64,000 bases of DNA, taken from Candidatus Endomicrobium neocapritermitis (GTDB lineage Bacteria > Elusimicrobiota > Endomicrobiia > Endomicrobiales > Endomicrobiaceae). The notes under the pieces are model-generated. The model was not told where the DNA came from, searched no databases, and worked only from the letters and a program-made list of their open reading frames with translations. The translations under genes and the position numbers were made by a program. The stretch is taken from the NCBI GenBank assembly GCA_009778325.1, contig WRJZ01000051.1, positions 45,320 through 109,319 of the forward strand, in the 5' to 3' direction. Shown piece by piece: positions 56,886-64,000 of the stretch (its first letter is position 1; each line of letters opens with the position of its first letter).

Positions 56886-58304
56886 TTAGTTGCTGTAAAA
56901 AGCTTCTACCTGCTCGTATATACCTATGAGTTCGAATATATTTTGGAGCATGCTTAGGTAGGCGTCGTCCAAATCCTGTTCGCTCTGCAAAACAAGATAC
57001 GTGGTGCTTCTTCCCTTTGTGAGAAGGCCTTGCTCCTCTTCATTTCTTTTCTGCTGTATATTTCTTATCTCTATTGAAAGGGCATATCTTGATTTGGCGT
57101 TGTTCCAATCGTCAACAAGCTGAAGCCAGTCGCTGTTTTCCTGAAGTTTTGCGTTTTCCAGGGCTTTTTCAGCCGATATTTTTGCAGACTCATACCCTTT
57201 GATGATTGTTTTTCTTAGAGAAAAATCCAAAGGAAGAGAGTATTTCAATCCTACGGAATACGAAGGCCTGTTAAACTCCGATAAGTCGGAACTTGCCGAT
57301 GAGAAGTCTTTATTCACGCCGTTCATGGCAAACTGTCCGGTAAAAATCAAATCGGATCCCATACCTTTTTCTGAAAGAGACTGCGCATACATAGAGCTTG
57401 CAACGTCTTCCATTGCGGATGCGACATCCGCCCTTATTCCGGTTCTCTCCAGCTGCTTATCCTGTTCGAAATTATTTCCTGCGGTAATAAATGATTCGAC
57501 GTCATATTTTACTTTCGGATCCGAAATATTGATAAACCTGTTAAAATCTCTGGATGCCTTAACTTCGGATTCATATGCAATCTTTAAATTAAGCTCTCTC
57601 ATTTTAAACGCCGCCTGCGACTGAAGCAAGTCGGTCTGTTCGGCCAAATCAAGATTGAATCTTCTCTGATTCCAATCAAAAATTCTCTTTGTTCTGTCCA
57701 AAGAAGATCTTCTGAAATTAATAACCGTTCTGGAATACGATAAATTCCAGTACGCCATTTTCGCGTTGAAAATAATTCCCTGCTTTTTATATTCAAGCAG
57801 ATAAAGCAAAGAATTCGCGTTGGCTCTTGCCTGCGACATACTGGCTTTTGTGTTACCGCCTTTCCAGTTTTTCAGCAGCGACTGCTCAAGCCTTATAAAA
57901 GGAGCTATGTCTGTTACCTGGTAATCTGGGGTCACTTTATAATCATAGTTTCCGTAAAAACCCTGAACGCCGAGAGAAACCTGCGTGCCTGTTTCAAACT
58001 GTCTGCCGACATTTACATCGGTATTCAACATCGACAGCCTGTCCATGGTAGCGCTGTTAACGGCAAAAGGCCTTCCGCTCCAGTCATCGCTGTAAGACAT
58101 GCCGGCGTTTAAAAAATATGAATAAACTCTTTCTATTTCGGCAAGCTTTCCTTTGACCGCGTCTATATTTGCTTGTACGGATTTGAGCTCGCTGTTGTTT
58201 TCGGCAACAAGCTCCAAATACTGCTGCATGGTCAGCATTTCACCTGATGCCGGCGCCGCAATTACCGCAAAACCCAACAAAAACAACAGCTTCAACTTTT
58301 TCAT
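56886..58304 (-). CDS. TolC-family outer-membrane efflux protein
   Basis: A 472-residue protein with signal peptide (KLKLLFLLGFAVIAAPASG) and the duplicated OEP domain: LTMQQYLELVAENNSELKSV at the start of repeat one, and helical hairpins such as ARANANSLLYLLEYKKQG and LEQAEQTDLLQSQAAF-like segments (RFNLDLAEQTDLLQSQAAF). It forms the outer-membrane duct for the RND pump downstream. The family D repeat separates it from the pump gene. Confidence 0.88.
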   Translation of the reverse strand: MKKLKLLFLLGFAVIAAPASGEMLTMQQYLELVAENNSELKSVQANIDAVKGKLAEIERVYSYFLNAGMSYSDDWSGRPFAVNSATMDRLSMLNTDVNVGRQFETGTQVSLGVQGFYGNYDYKVTPDYQVTDIAPFIRLEQSLLKNWKGGNTKASMSQARANANSLLYLLEYKKQGIIFNAKMAYWNLSYSRTVINFRRSSLDRTKRIFDWNQRRFNLDLAEQTDLLQSQAAFKMRELNLKIAYESEVKASRDFNRFINISDPKVKYDVESFITAGNNFEQDKQLERTGIRADVASAMEDVASSMYAQSLSEKGMGSDLIFTGQFAMNGVNKDFSSASSDLSEFNRPSYSVGLKYSLPLDFSLRKTIIKGYESAKISAEKALENAKLQENSDWLQLVDDWNNAKSRYALSIEIRNIQQKRNEEEQGLLTKGRSTTYLVLQSEQDLDDAYLSMLQNIFELIGIYEQVEAFYSN

Positions 58305-58330
58305 ACAATTTTCTCCGTTTTATTTTATTT

Positions 58331-58601
58331 AGGGTGTATTAACACATATTACGCGCATGCGCTGCTAGGATTTTTGAGGAAATTTTGCTTTTTTTGCGCC
58401 AAAGATACACAGACGTATCTGCGAAGCAAAAAAAGCAAAATTTACCAAAAAGCTGCCGCAGCCCTTCGGGTTTGGCCAAAACAAGCCCAACTGTGTTGTT
58501 GCGGCTCCTATCAATAGGCACCGCTATTGCTTCGTCGCCGCGCCTAGCATTTGGGCTTGTTTTGACCAAACGCATGCGCGTAATATGTGTTAATGCACCC
58601 T
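58331..58601. repeat. 271-bp nested palindromic element
   Basis: Outer arms 58331-58361 and 58571-58601 match at 30 of 31 positions in inverted orientation. Inside lie a perfect 18-base stem (58380-58397 with 58426-58443) plus an inner AGATAC/GTATCT, a 20-base stem (58471-58490 with 58551-58570, 19 matches) enclosing GCGG-CT-CCTAT-CA-ATAGG-CA-CCGC (58501-58524). A TGCTAGG/CCTAGCA pair crosses the 20-base stem. It is unlike families A-G. The right arm codes for the end of the TetR gene. Confidence 0.93.
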
Positions 58602-59180
58602 GAATTTTTGCATTAAAAAATCTACCATTTTTTCAATGCTTAAATAATATCTTTCATTATCGTATTCATAAGCTTCGCATATTCTTGCATAAGTGTGAAC
58701 CGAGCCGGTAAAAATAGCGATGAATTCTTCGGTTTCAATATTTTTATCCAAATATCCGTCATTTTTACACTCATTTATAAGATCAGAATAAATTTTCATC
58801 CTTGCATCATGGAGTTCTTTGCCTATCTCCACATACATTTTATCGAATATATTAATATCCTTAATTATTGTTTCTATCATTCCGCGCTGTTCTCTCATCA
58901 TTTTGGCATGCAGCATAAGCATCTTTTTTAATTTTTGCTCCGAAGTTGACAACTTTGCGGCTTCAATAAGCCATCCTGCAGTTAAATCGTGATTTAAACT
59001 TTTAAAAAGCTCTTTAATATAATTTTCTTTGGTTTTGAAATAATAATAAAACATACCGAGGTTTATTCCGGCAGCAAGACAAATCTGTCTTACGCTTAAA
59101 TTAGATACGCCGCTGATAACTATTTTCTCTTTACCTAACTCTATAAGTTTTTGGTCTAAATTTTGCGATGGTCTTGACAT
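58590..59180 (-). CDS. TetR/AcrR-family repressor
   Basis: About 196 residues. An N-terminal helix-turn-helix (LSVRQICLAAGINLGMFYYYFKTKENYI) is followed by an all-helical ligand domain. The start is the ATG at 59180, seven bases after AAAGGA. It very likely controls the TolC-RND genes downstream and itself. The last residues RVH and the stop are encoded by the 271-bp palindromic element. Confidence 0.9.
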   Translation of the reverse strand: MSRPSQNLDQKLIELGKEKIVISGVSNLSVRQICLAAGINLGMFYYYFKTKENYIKELFKSLNHDLTAGWLIEAAKLSTSEQKLKKMLMLHAKMMREQRGMIETIIKDINIFDKMYVEIGKELHDARMKIYSDLINECKNDGYLDKNIETEEFIAIFTGSVHTYARICEAYEYDNERYYLSIEKMVDFLMQKFRVH

Positions 59181-59211
59181 ACTTTTTCCTTTGTTTTTTT
59201 TATAATTGATA

Positions 59212-59240
59212 TTTATACACATTTATAATAAATTTGTCAA
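59212..59240 (-). promoter_or_regulatory. tetR promoter with overlapping operator-like palindromes
   Basis: On the minus strand TTGACA (59235-59240), a 17-base spacer, TATAAA (59212-59217). The spacer contains TTATAAATGTG. The sequence TTATAATGTTTTATAA lies just upstream (near 59250). Both motifs recur in inverted orientation near 59330-59389. Confidence 0.8.
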
Positions 59241-59329
59241 GAGGTAATTTTTATAATGTTTTATAAAAACTGTAAAATAATTGATTTTTCAATATTTTTT
59301 TGATTTGTATTTTTTTATAATTTTTTTCT

Positions 59330-59389
59330 TATAAAACATTATAAAAAATATTTTTTAGATTATTCTTATAAATGTGTATATTAATAAAA
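59330..59389 (+). promoter_or_regulatory. Mirror-image copy of the tetR control region
   Basis: TTATAAAACATTATAA (about 59331) and TTATAAATGTGTATA (about 59375-59389) repeat the tetR operator-like motifs in reverse. A weak TTTAGA, 17-base spacer, TATATT promoter faces the plus strand, but the next start-like ATG (59401) is followed at once by TAA and a family G repeat. Confidence 0.6.
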
Positions 59390-59390
59390 A

Positions 59391-59493
59391 GGCAGGTAAA
59401 ATGTAAAAAGTAAAAAATAAAAAGTAACAGAAAATACTCTGTGTAAATACATCTATTACTTTTTTACCTTTTACTTTTTATATTTTATATGCC
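59391..59493. repeat. Family G inverted element
   Basis: Left arm GGCAGGTAAAATGTAAAAAG (59391-59428) and right arm ending TTTTTATATTTTATATGCC (59455-59493), reverse complements with few mismatches. The element is bounded by GGC and GCC. A half copy is at 24.0 kb. Confidence 0.85.
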
Positions 59494-59495
59494 TT

Positions 59496-59915
59496 TTACT
59501 TTATTTCAAAATCTTCAGAGGCGAAATTTTGATAGAATCTTCCCTTCTGCGCCGTAAATTTTATCACGCAGTAATCCGGATCAGTAACGCCTAGAGGATA
59601 ATACATAGTATCGCCTTCTTTCCAAATCATCTTTTTACTTTTTAAGTCTTCCAAAATTTCAACAATGCCTGTCAGCATCGCGCCTTTATAAAAACGCCCG
59701 TCAAAAAAATATATGCATGCTTTCGGATTTTTTCTGAATTGCGATACTCTTAAAGATGATGTGTTTGTCGTAAAGTAAAAAGTTTTTATGCCTGTGTGTT
59801 TTCTTGGAGGAAGCATGGCTTTCATGTTCGGAAAACCGTCTTTGCCGATAGAACCTATAAAAGAAACCGTACAGCCGTCTATCATGCCAGATACGGCTTT
59901 TGTAAAATTTTTCAT
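59496..59915 (-). CDS. Pyridoxamine 5'-phosphate oxidase-family protein
   Basis: About 139 residues, split beta-barrel flavin-binding fold. VSFIGSIGKDGFPNMKAML, TFYFTTNTSSLRVSQFRKN and KACIYFFDGRFYKGAMLTG match the family. It is a short form, probably binding FMN or F420/haem, not a true PdxH. AAGGAG lies six bases before the ATG at 59915. It lies next to the HxlR regulator, the likely controller. Confidence 0.85.
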   Translation of the reverse strand: MKNFTKAVSGMIDGCTVSFIGSIGKDGFPNMKAMLPPRKHTGIKTFYFTTNTSSLRVSQFRKNPKACIYFFDGRFYKGAMLTGIVEILEDLKSKKMIWKEGDTMYYPLGVTDPDYCVIKFTAQKGRFYQNFASEDFEIK

Positions 59916-59945
59916 AAAACGCTCCTTATAAAATTTTATAAGGAA

Positions 59946-59974
59946 ATAGTAACATTTACCGCGCAAACGGTAAA
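59946..59974 (-). promoter_or_regulatory. Promoter with palindromic operator for the flavin protein
   Basis: TTTACC, 17-base spacer, TACTAT on the minus strand. A palindrome TTTACCG-N6-CGGTAAA (59955-59974), extended by flanking AGTAA/TTACT, covers the -35 and spacer. It is a good candidate binding site for the adjacent HxlR protein. Confidence 0.6.
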
Positions 59975-60001
59975 TTACTTACTTTTTTGTGTGTAAGCAC
60001 C

Positions 60002-60361
60002 TCAATCTATGAAACCTTTTTCTTTCAAGAAACCGCTCATACCGTTTTCTTTCATTAAATCAACGCCTATACTCTGCATAATTGACACTGCTTCCAAAAG
60101 CTTCTTTCCGCGTTCCGTCAAAAAATATTCTACTTTAAGCGGATAACCTTCAAAAGAATTTTTTGAAACAATACCAAAACCCTGCATCTCTTTCAAATGT
60201 TCAAGAAGCATTTTCTGGCTTATGCCTTTTATCTCATTTTCAAGCCGGGAAAGAGATTTTGTTCCCTTCCCAAGCTGCCATAAAATAATAGGTTTCCATT
60301 TCCCTTTGGTAATATCATGCGTTAATTCCAAAGGGCATGTATATGCGTCCCTTATTTTCAT
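60002..60361 (-). CDS. HxlR-family transcriptional regulator
   Basis: A 119-residue winged-helix regulator. CPLELTHDITKGKWKPIILW with the conserved cysteine at residue 9, LSRLENEIKGISQKMLLEHL, and YFLTERGKKLLE mark HxlR proteins, which sense aldehydes, oxidants or disulfide stress. It lies between the YdbC-like gene and the flavin protein gene. Confidence 0.9.
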   Translation of the reverse strand: MKIRDAYTCPLELTHDITKGKWKPIILWQLGKGTKSLSRLENEIKGISQKMLLEHLKEMQGFGIVSKNSFEGYPLKVEYFLTERGKKLLEAVSIMQSIGVDLMKENGMSGFLKEKGFID

Positions 60362-60368
60362 AAAACAA

Positions 60369-60599
60369 TTAAATTGCGGACAATATCTCTTTAAGTTTCA
60401 GGGCTTCTTCTTTAGTCAAAGTGATGCCTTTTCCCATCTTTGTGCGGTCAGGCGACCAGTCGCGCAAATCATACTTTGCGTCTCTATCGTTCCACTTTAC
60501 AAGATTTAACTCTCTTTTCCAGCCTTTGCTTCCTTCGGAAACCGTTCCTAATGTCTGCACAATTTCAAATTTAATTTCCGTCTTTGCTTTTTCTGCCAT
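60369..60599 (-). CDS. YdbC/PC4-family single-strand DNA-binding protein
   Basis: A 76-residue protein with the PC4-like pattern: IKFEIVQTLGTVSEGSKGWK, ELNLVKWNDRDAKYDLRDW and KMGKGITLTKEEALKLKEIL. YdbC of Lactococcus binds single-stranded nucleic acid through this fold. GGAGG precedes the ATG. Driven by its own promoter. Confidence 0.88.
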   Translation of the reverse strand: MAEKAKTEIKFEIVQTLGTVSEGSKGWKRELNLVKWNDRDAKYDLRDWSPDRTKMGKGITLTKEEALKLKEILSAI

Positions 60600-60654
60600 A
60601 AATTCCTCCGTTTTTATTACTGACTTATCGGATGTTTACGCTATCTATGACTTG

Positions 60655-60683
60655 ATTATACAGTTTAAAACAGTAAAAAGCAA
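60655..60683 (-). promoter_or_regulatory. Promoter for the YdbC-HxlR pair
   Basis: On the minus strand TTGCTT (60678-60683), 17-base spacer, TATAAT (60655-60660), about 56 bases before the start at 60599. Confidence 0.75.
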
Positions 60684-60728
60684 AGCAAAGTTGAAGTTTT
60701 TGCAGGTAAACGCGATAATCTGGATGAA

Positions 60729-62081
60729 TTACTTAAGTTCTAAAGAAACGACAGACTCTATATGATAAGTCTGAGGAAACATATCAACAGGCGCTATCTC
60801 TTTTATTTTATATTTGCCGCTGTCGGTTATGGATGTCAAATCTCTGGCAAGCGTTGACGGATTACACGAAACATATACTATTTTTTTTGACTGCGAATCA
60901 AGCAAAAATTTTATCACATCGTTTGTAAGCCCGCTTCTGGGTGGATCAACAACGATAGCGTCAAATACGCTTCCGTTTTCTTTTATCCATTTTTCAGCAG
61001 TGGAAGCAAAAAATTCGGCATTATCGACATTATTTATTCCGGCATTGGTTTTGGCATTTTCTATCGCGGATTCAACCTGCTCAATCCCTATAACTTTTTT
61101 AACTTTGTCCGCCATACATATTCCTATTGTGCCGGTACCGCAGTATAAATCAAGCAAAACATCGTTTTTTGAAGGATTGAGCTGCCTTAAAACTTCATTA
61201 TAAAGAATTTCTGTTCCTTTTGAATTTGTCTGAAAAAATGAAAAAGGAGATATATTGAAATAAAAATCTCTTCCGCCGACATTAAGCTTTTCGGTGATAT
61301 GTTCTTTTCCAAAAAGCAGAGTAAGCTTGTCTGAGACAACCGCGTCGGACTGCCTGCCGTTCTGCGTCCAATAAATGCTTTGCGCAAACTCCCCGAGCTC
61401 TTTTACCAAAGGCTCAAAAAAAGCAAGGCTTCCTTCCAAAATATTAGTGACGATATTAATAAGCATTTGATTATTATTTTTTGCTTTTCTCAAAACCAAA
61501 TGCCTGAAAAATCCTTCATGCGTTCTGGTATTGTAAGCCGGAAGCCCGTTTTTGTCGGCAAAATTTTTAACAATCAGAGCGGCTTTTAAAAAATCTTCGT
61601 CGGCGATAAAACACGGCGGAACCGAAACATATCTGTTAAAACTTCCTCTGCAGTGAAGGCCCAAATCAGCGGCAGTTTCATTATTAAAAAAACTGAACTC
61701 CATTTTATTTCTGTAGTTCCAGATTTCAGGGCTTTGAAGAATTCCGTCTATCTTCACGCCGAAAACGCTTAATAATTCGTTTATATATTCTTTTTTATAT
61801 TTCGACTGGTTGGCATAATCCGTATTTTGAAATGTGCATCCGCCGCATCTGCCGAAAGAAGGGCATACCGGCTCAACTCTTTCCGGGGAAAGAAGCGTGA
61901 TTTGTTTTATAAGGCCTTCGCGGAAAGATTTTTTGTCTTTTATTACCAAAACGTCGGCGATTTCTCCCGGCAAAAGTCCTTCGGTAAATAAAGCAATACC
62001 GTCTTCGCAGCGGCAGAGAGAACGTCCCGGAAAAACGATTTTCTCCGCTTTAACGCTGATAGTTTTATTTTTTAATGACAT
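60729..62081 (-). CDS. rlmD: 23S rRNA/tRNA m5U methyltransferase, RlmD type
   Basis: About 450 residues. An N-terminal TRAM-like domain, then the cluster motif CPSFGRCGGCTFQ, LDLYCGTGTIGICMA (SAM site), VVDPPRSGL, and YVSCNPSTLARDL with the catalytic cysteine. These define the RumA/TrmA group. Which uridine is methylated cannot be told. The ATG at 62081 overlaps the response regulator stop as TAATG. Confidence 0.9.
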   Translation of the reverse strand: MSLKNKTISVKAEKIVFPGRSLCRCEDGIALFTEGLLPGEIADVLVIKDKKSFREGLIKQITLLSPERVEPVCPSFGRCGGCTFQNTDYANQSKYKKEYINELLSVFGVKIDGILQSPEIWNYRNKMEFSFFNNETAADLGLHCRGSFNRYVSVPPCFIADEDFLKAALIVKNFADKNGLPAYNTRTHEGFFRHLVLRKAKNNNQMLINIVTNILEGSLAFFEPLVKELGEFAQSIYWTQNGRQSDAVVSDKLTLLFGKEHITEKLNVGGRDFYFNISPFSFFQTNSKGTEILYNEVLRQLNPSKNDVLLDLYCGTGTIGICMADKVKKVIGIEQVESAIENAKTNAGINNVDNAEFFASTAEKWIKENGSVFDAIVVDPPRSGLTNDVIKFLLDSQSKKIVYVSCNPSTLARDLTSITDSGKYKIKEIAPVDMFPQTYHIESVVSLELK

Positions 62082-63184
62082 TATTTTCTTTCTTGGCACT
62101 CTTTGAGGTCTTTTATATCTTTGAGGCATTGAAGGGCTTTGTCTTTTATCTCGGCAATGACATTTACGACTGTCTGAGGAACATCTTTCAGCGATACTAT
62201 ATAATCCGCTTTTTCGGATATAAAAAGCGCGGTATCATTCATTTTTGAAGAAGGCAGCTGAACAATACCTCTCATATGATCCAAATCTTTCGAAGTCTGC
62301 TCAAGCTCCGCTATTTTAACTTCAAGTTTTTCATAAAGTTTCGTGTTTGCTATGGACTGCGCTATCTGCGACACAAAAACGCCGACATTTTTCAAATCCG
62401 CTCTTACAAAAGGCGACGATGGATTTGTTTTTGTCAAAAACAGATACCCCATCATTTTACCGTTAAGCATTATCGGAAAAGCCATTGCCGATTTTATTTC
62501 GCTGTCCGGCTCGAATATTCCGGACAAGGAAGAGGGCGTATTGTTTATATCAAAAAAAAGAGGCTCATTTTTATTTTCACCAAAAAGCTTCAAAGCCAAA
62601 GCTTCTATCTCTTTTTTCTGCGGCGCATATCTTGAATATGTTGAAGAAGCAAGATAAATATGATTGTTGTTATCAATGAGGAAAATAGACGCGTCCTGCG
62701 AAAACGTCACTTTTTTTACGAGGGATGTCATTATCGGAAACAGATCTTCAAGCTTAAGGCTTGAAAAAACGGCATTGCTGCTTTCATACAAAGCAACAAG
62801 CATTTTAAGTTCGGTTTTTTCCAAAGCTTTTTCAACAAGAGCGGTGAGCTCGTCTATATTGAACGGTTTTTGCACAAAATCATAAGCCCCGTTTCTCATT
62901 GCTTCCAAAGCATTTTCAACGGTCGCGTAACCGGTTATTATTATGACTTCGGTTTCGGAAGTTTTTTCTTTTATGAATTTTAAAAGTTCAAGCCCGTCAA
63001 CTTTGGGCATATTCATGTCTGTGATTACTATGTCAACTTTTTCGGTTTGCAATTTATTAATCGCTTCTTCTCCGTTTACCACGGAGAAGACCTCATACCC
63101 GAGCTTTACAAATTCGTTTATAAGGAGTTCTCTTATCCCCTGCTCATCGTCAACAATAAGTATTCTTCCTTTTTGCACTGTCAT
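62081..63184 (-). CDS. Response regulator with REC and GAF domains
   Basis: A 367-residue protein. REC domain residues 7-120 with VDDE acidic pocket, phospho-acceptor Asp56 in ITDMNMPK, and Lys106 in FVQKPFN. A GAF domain occupies about 130-285, followed by a coiled coil and a hydrophilic tail. There is no DNA-binding or output enzyme domain, and no partner kinase nearby. It may act by protein contact. Confidence 0.9.
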   Translation of the reverse strand: MTVQKGRILIVDDEQGIRELLINEFVKLGYEVFSVVNGEEAINKLQTEKVDIVITDMNMPKVDGLELLKFIKEKTSETEVIIITGYATVENALEAMRNGAYDFVQKPFNIDELTALVEKALEKTELKMLVALYESSNAVFSSLKLEDLFPIMTSLVKKVTFSQDASIFLIDNNNHIYLASSTYSRYAPQKKEIEALALKLFGENKNEPLFFDINNTPSSLSGIFEPDSEIKSAMAFPIMLNGKMMGYLFLTKTNPSSPFVRADLKNVGVFVSQIAQSIANTKLYEKLEVKIAELEQTSKDLDHMRGIVQLPSSKMNDTALFISEKADYIVSLKDVPQTVVNVIAEIKDKALQCLKDIKDLKECQERK

Positions 63185-63222
63185 CGTTCCACCATTTGAA
63201 TATTTATTTAGACACAGTAAAG

Positions 63223-63252
63223 ATTATAACAAAATTAATATTTTTTTTGCAA
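63223..63252 (-). promoter_or_regulatory. Promoter for the response regulator
   Basis: On the minus strand TTGCAA (63247-63252), an 18-base spacer, TATAAT (63223-63228), with GGTGG before the start codon at 63184. Confidence 0.75.
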
Positions 63253-63265
63253 ACAATTTAACGGC

Positions 63266-63354
63266 AGAAGTTCAGAAGCTAGGAATTTCGGTAACGACAA
63301 CAGCAAAGCCTTTGCCTTTGCCGAGCTGCTGAGCTTCCGAACTTCCGAGCTTCT
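63266..63354. repeat. Family E inverted element
   Basis: Right arm 63321-63354 of CCGAGCTGCTGAGCTTCCG-type units; left arm from 63266 shorter by about eight bases. Loop GTAACGACAACAGCAAAG closely matches the 53.4 kb copy. It lies six bases from the yajQ stop. Confidence 0.85.
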
Positions 63355-63359
63355 CGACT

Positions 63360-63857
63360 TTATCTGTAATTCGTAAACTGTAAAGGAAGCGAAAAAGGAA
63401 CTTGTTTTAAATACGCTATTACCTGCTGAAGATCGTCTTTTTTCGGCGAAATAACTTTTACTTTCGCGCCGTCAATCTGCGTTTGAACTTTCAATTTTGA
63501 ATCTTTAATTATTTTAGACAGTTCTTTCGCTTTATCGGAAGGAAGCCCGGAAATAATTTCGGCAACCTGCCTGATATGTCCTTCAAAAGCTTTTTCTTCG
63601 GCTTTGTAATTTAATGATTTTATGGAAACGCCGCGTTTTGCAAAACGTCCTTCCAAAATATCTTTCAGCGCTTTCATTTTAAAATCATCATCGGCAACCA
63701 ATGTGATCTTCTTATCGTTTTTGTTTAAATCTATCGAAGATTTGCTGCCCTTAAAATCAAATCTCGTCGCAAGCTCTTTCTGCGCCTGGTTTACCGCGTT
63801 TTCAACTTCCATCATGTCAACTTCCGAAACAATGTCAAAAGAAAATTTGTCCGCCAT
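63360..63857 (-). CDS. yajQ: YajQ-family nucleotide-binding protein
   Basis: A 165-residue protein of the UPF0234 family, with FSFDIVSEVDMMEVENAVNQ, TRFDFKGSKSSIDLNK and KVKVISPKKDDLQQVIAYLK. Some members bind cyclic di-GMP. GGGAGG precedes the start. The last residues FTNYR may come from repeat-derived DNA. Confidence 0.94.
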   Translation of the reverse strand: MADKFSFDIVSEVDMMEVENAVNQAQKELATRFDFKGSKSSIDLNKNDKKITLVADDDFKMKALKDILEGRFAKRGVSIKSLNYKAEEKAFEGHIRQVAEIISGLPSDKAKELSKIIKDSKLKVQTQIDGAKVKVISPKKDDLQQVIAYLKQVPFSLPLQFTNYR

Positions 63858-63877
63858 ATTAAAACCTCCCTTAACGA

Positions 63878-64000
63878 CAGTTAATAGTTAATAAGTAATA
63901 GATAATAGTTGCGGTGTTTTCGCGAAGCGAAAACCTATTAATAGATTTCGGCTTCGCCGAAATTCAATAACTATTAGTTATTATCTATTAACTATTAACT
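63878..64000. repeat. Family C inverted element at right edge
   Basis: Left arm from 63878 (GTTAATAGTTAATAAG units), right arm 63969-64000, which reaches the window edge. Core palindromes GTTTTCGCGAAGCGAAAAC (63916-63934) and TTTCGGCTTCGCCGAAA (63946-63962) with linker CTATTAATAG. It is the near twin, in reverse, of 51413-51536. Confidence 0.9.

Noticed and set aside
58339..58575. A 78-codon open frame within the palindromic element
   Set aside because: It lies wholly inside the 271-bp inverted repeat, no ribosome site precedes it, and the opposite strand is open over a similar length, as expected for palindromic DNA.

Overview
The window is a dense, AT-rich stretch of bacterial chromosome from a diderm (Gram-negative-type) organism. 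LPS inner-core genes (KDO transferase, three heptosyltransferase-type GT9 proteins), an O-antigen ligase, lipoproteins with lipoboxes, an outer-membrane barrel and a TolC/RND pair support a diderm. Gene content and style (lone HD proteins beside sec genes, SpoIID-like protein in a non-sporulating setting, split coaB/coaC, QueH) are compatible with Elusimicrobiota (Endomicrobium-like), but that assignment is from memory of the phylum and should be treated as a guess. No phage, transposase, CRISPR array or rRNA operon was seen.

Layout. From 1 to about 35.1 kb every gene is on the minus strand. Read in transcription order it contains: a methyltransferase, an NlpE-like lipoprotein, an inositol-phosphatase-family protein and endonuclease III; two small envelope proteins; tRNA-Phe and tRNA-Thr; an O-antigen ligase; the complete F-type ATP synthase operon (atpB-E-F-H-A-G-D-C) plus a MORN lipoprotein; yebC-ruvC-ruvA-ruvB-queH; a barrel protein, a SpoIID-like protein and queA; a secreted phosphatase; HD protein-tgt-yajC-HD protein-secD-secF; and an LPS/glycan cluster running off the left edge. 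From 35 to 43 kb lie a metallo-hydrolase, ogt, tRNA-Asp, priA, a family-4 UDG, coaB/coaC, rpoZ and gmk. From 43 to 48 kb (plus strand) lie mnmG, a three-gene insert (EFR1 ferredoxin, SemiSWEET, coiled-coil protein), rsmG and yjbQ. From 48 to 64 kb (minus) lie rpsU-NIF3-dnaG-rpoD, a HIT protein, an RND pump, TolC and TetR without an adaptor gene, two small regulatory units, an rlmD-type methyltransferase, a response regulator and yajQ.

The most unusual content is not in the genes. At least 26 intergenic elements of about 30-160 bp have arms built from degenerate short tandem repeats, with the same repeat in inverted orientation on the other side of a short loop. I sort the arms into seven sequence families (A-G). 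Many loops carry a conserved core of two small perfect palindromes separated by a CTATTnATAG-type linker, and the same core occurs with unrelated arms. Near-identical copies occur far apart in opposite orientation, some palindromes show compensatory changes, and many arms supply the last codons and stop codon of the adjacent gene. A separate 271-bp element at 58331-58601 folds into nested hairpins. Together they look like a population of structured, mobile or recombining intergenic elements; this is the main candidate for something undescribed.

Functional links: tgt, queA and queH serve queuosine; ruvA, ruvB and ruvC serve Holliday-junction resolution; secD, secF and yajC serve protein export; waaA, the GT9s, GT4, GT2, the deacetylase and the acyltransferase fusion serve envelope glycan assembly. 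Three tRNAs, several promoters with 17-bp spacers and several intrinsic terminators can be placed by eye.
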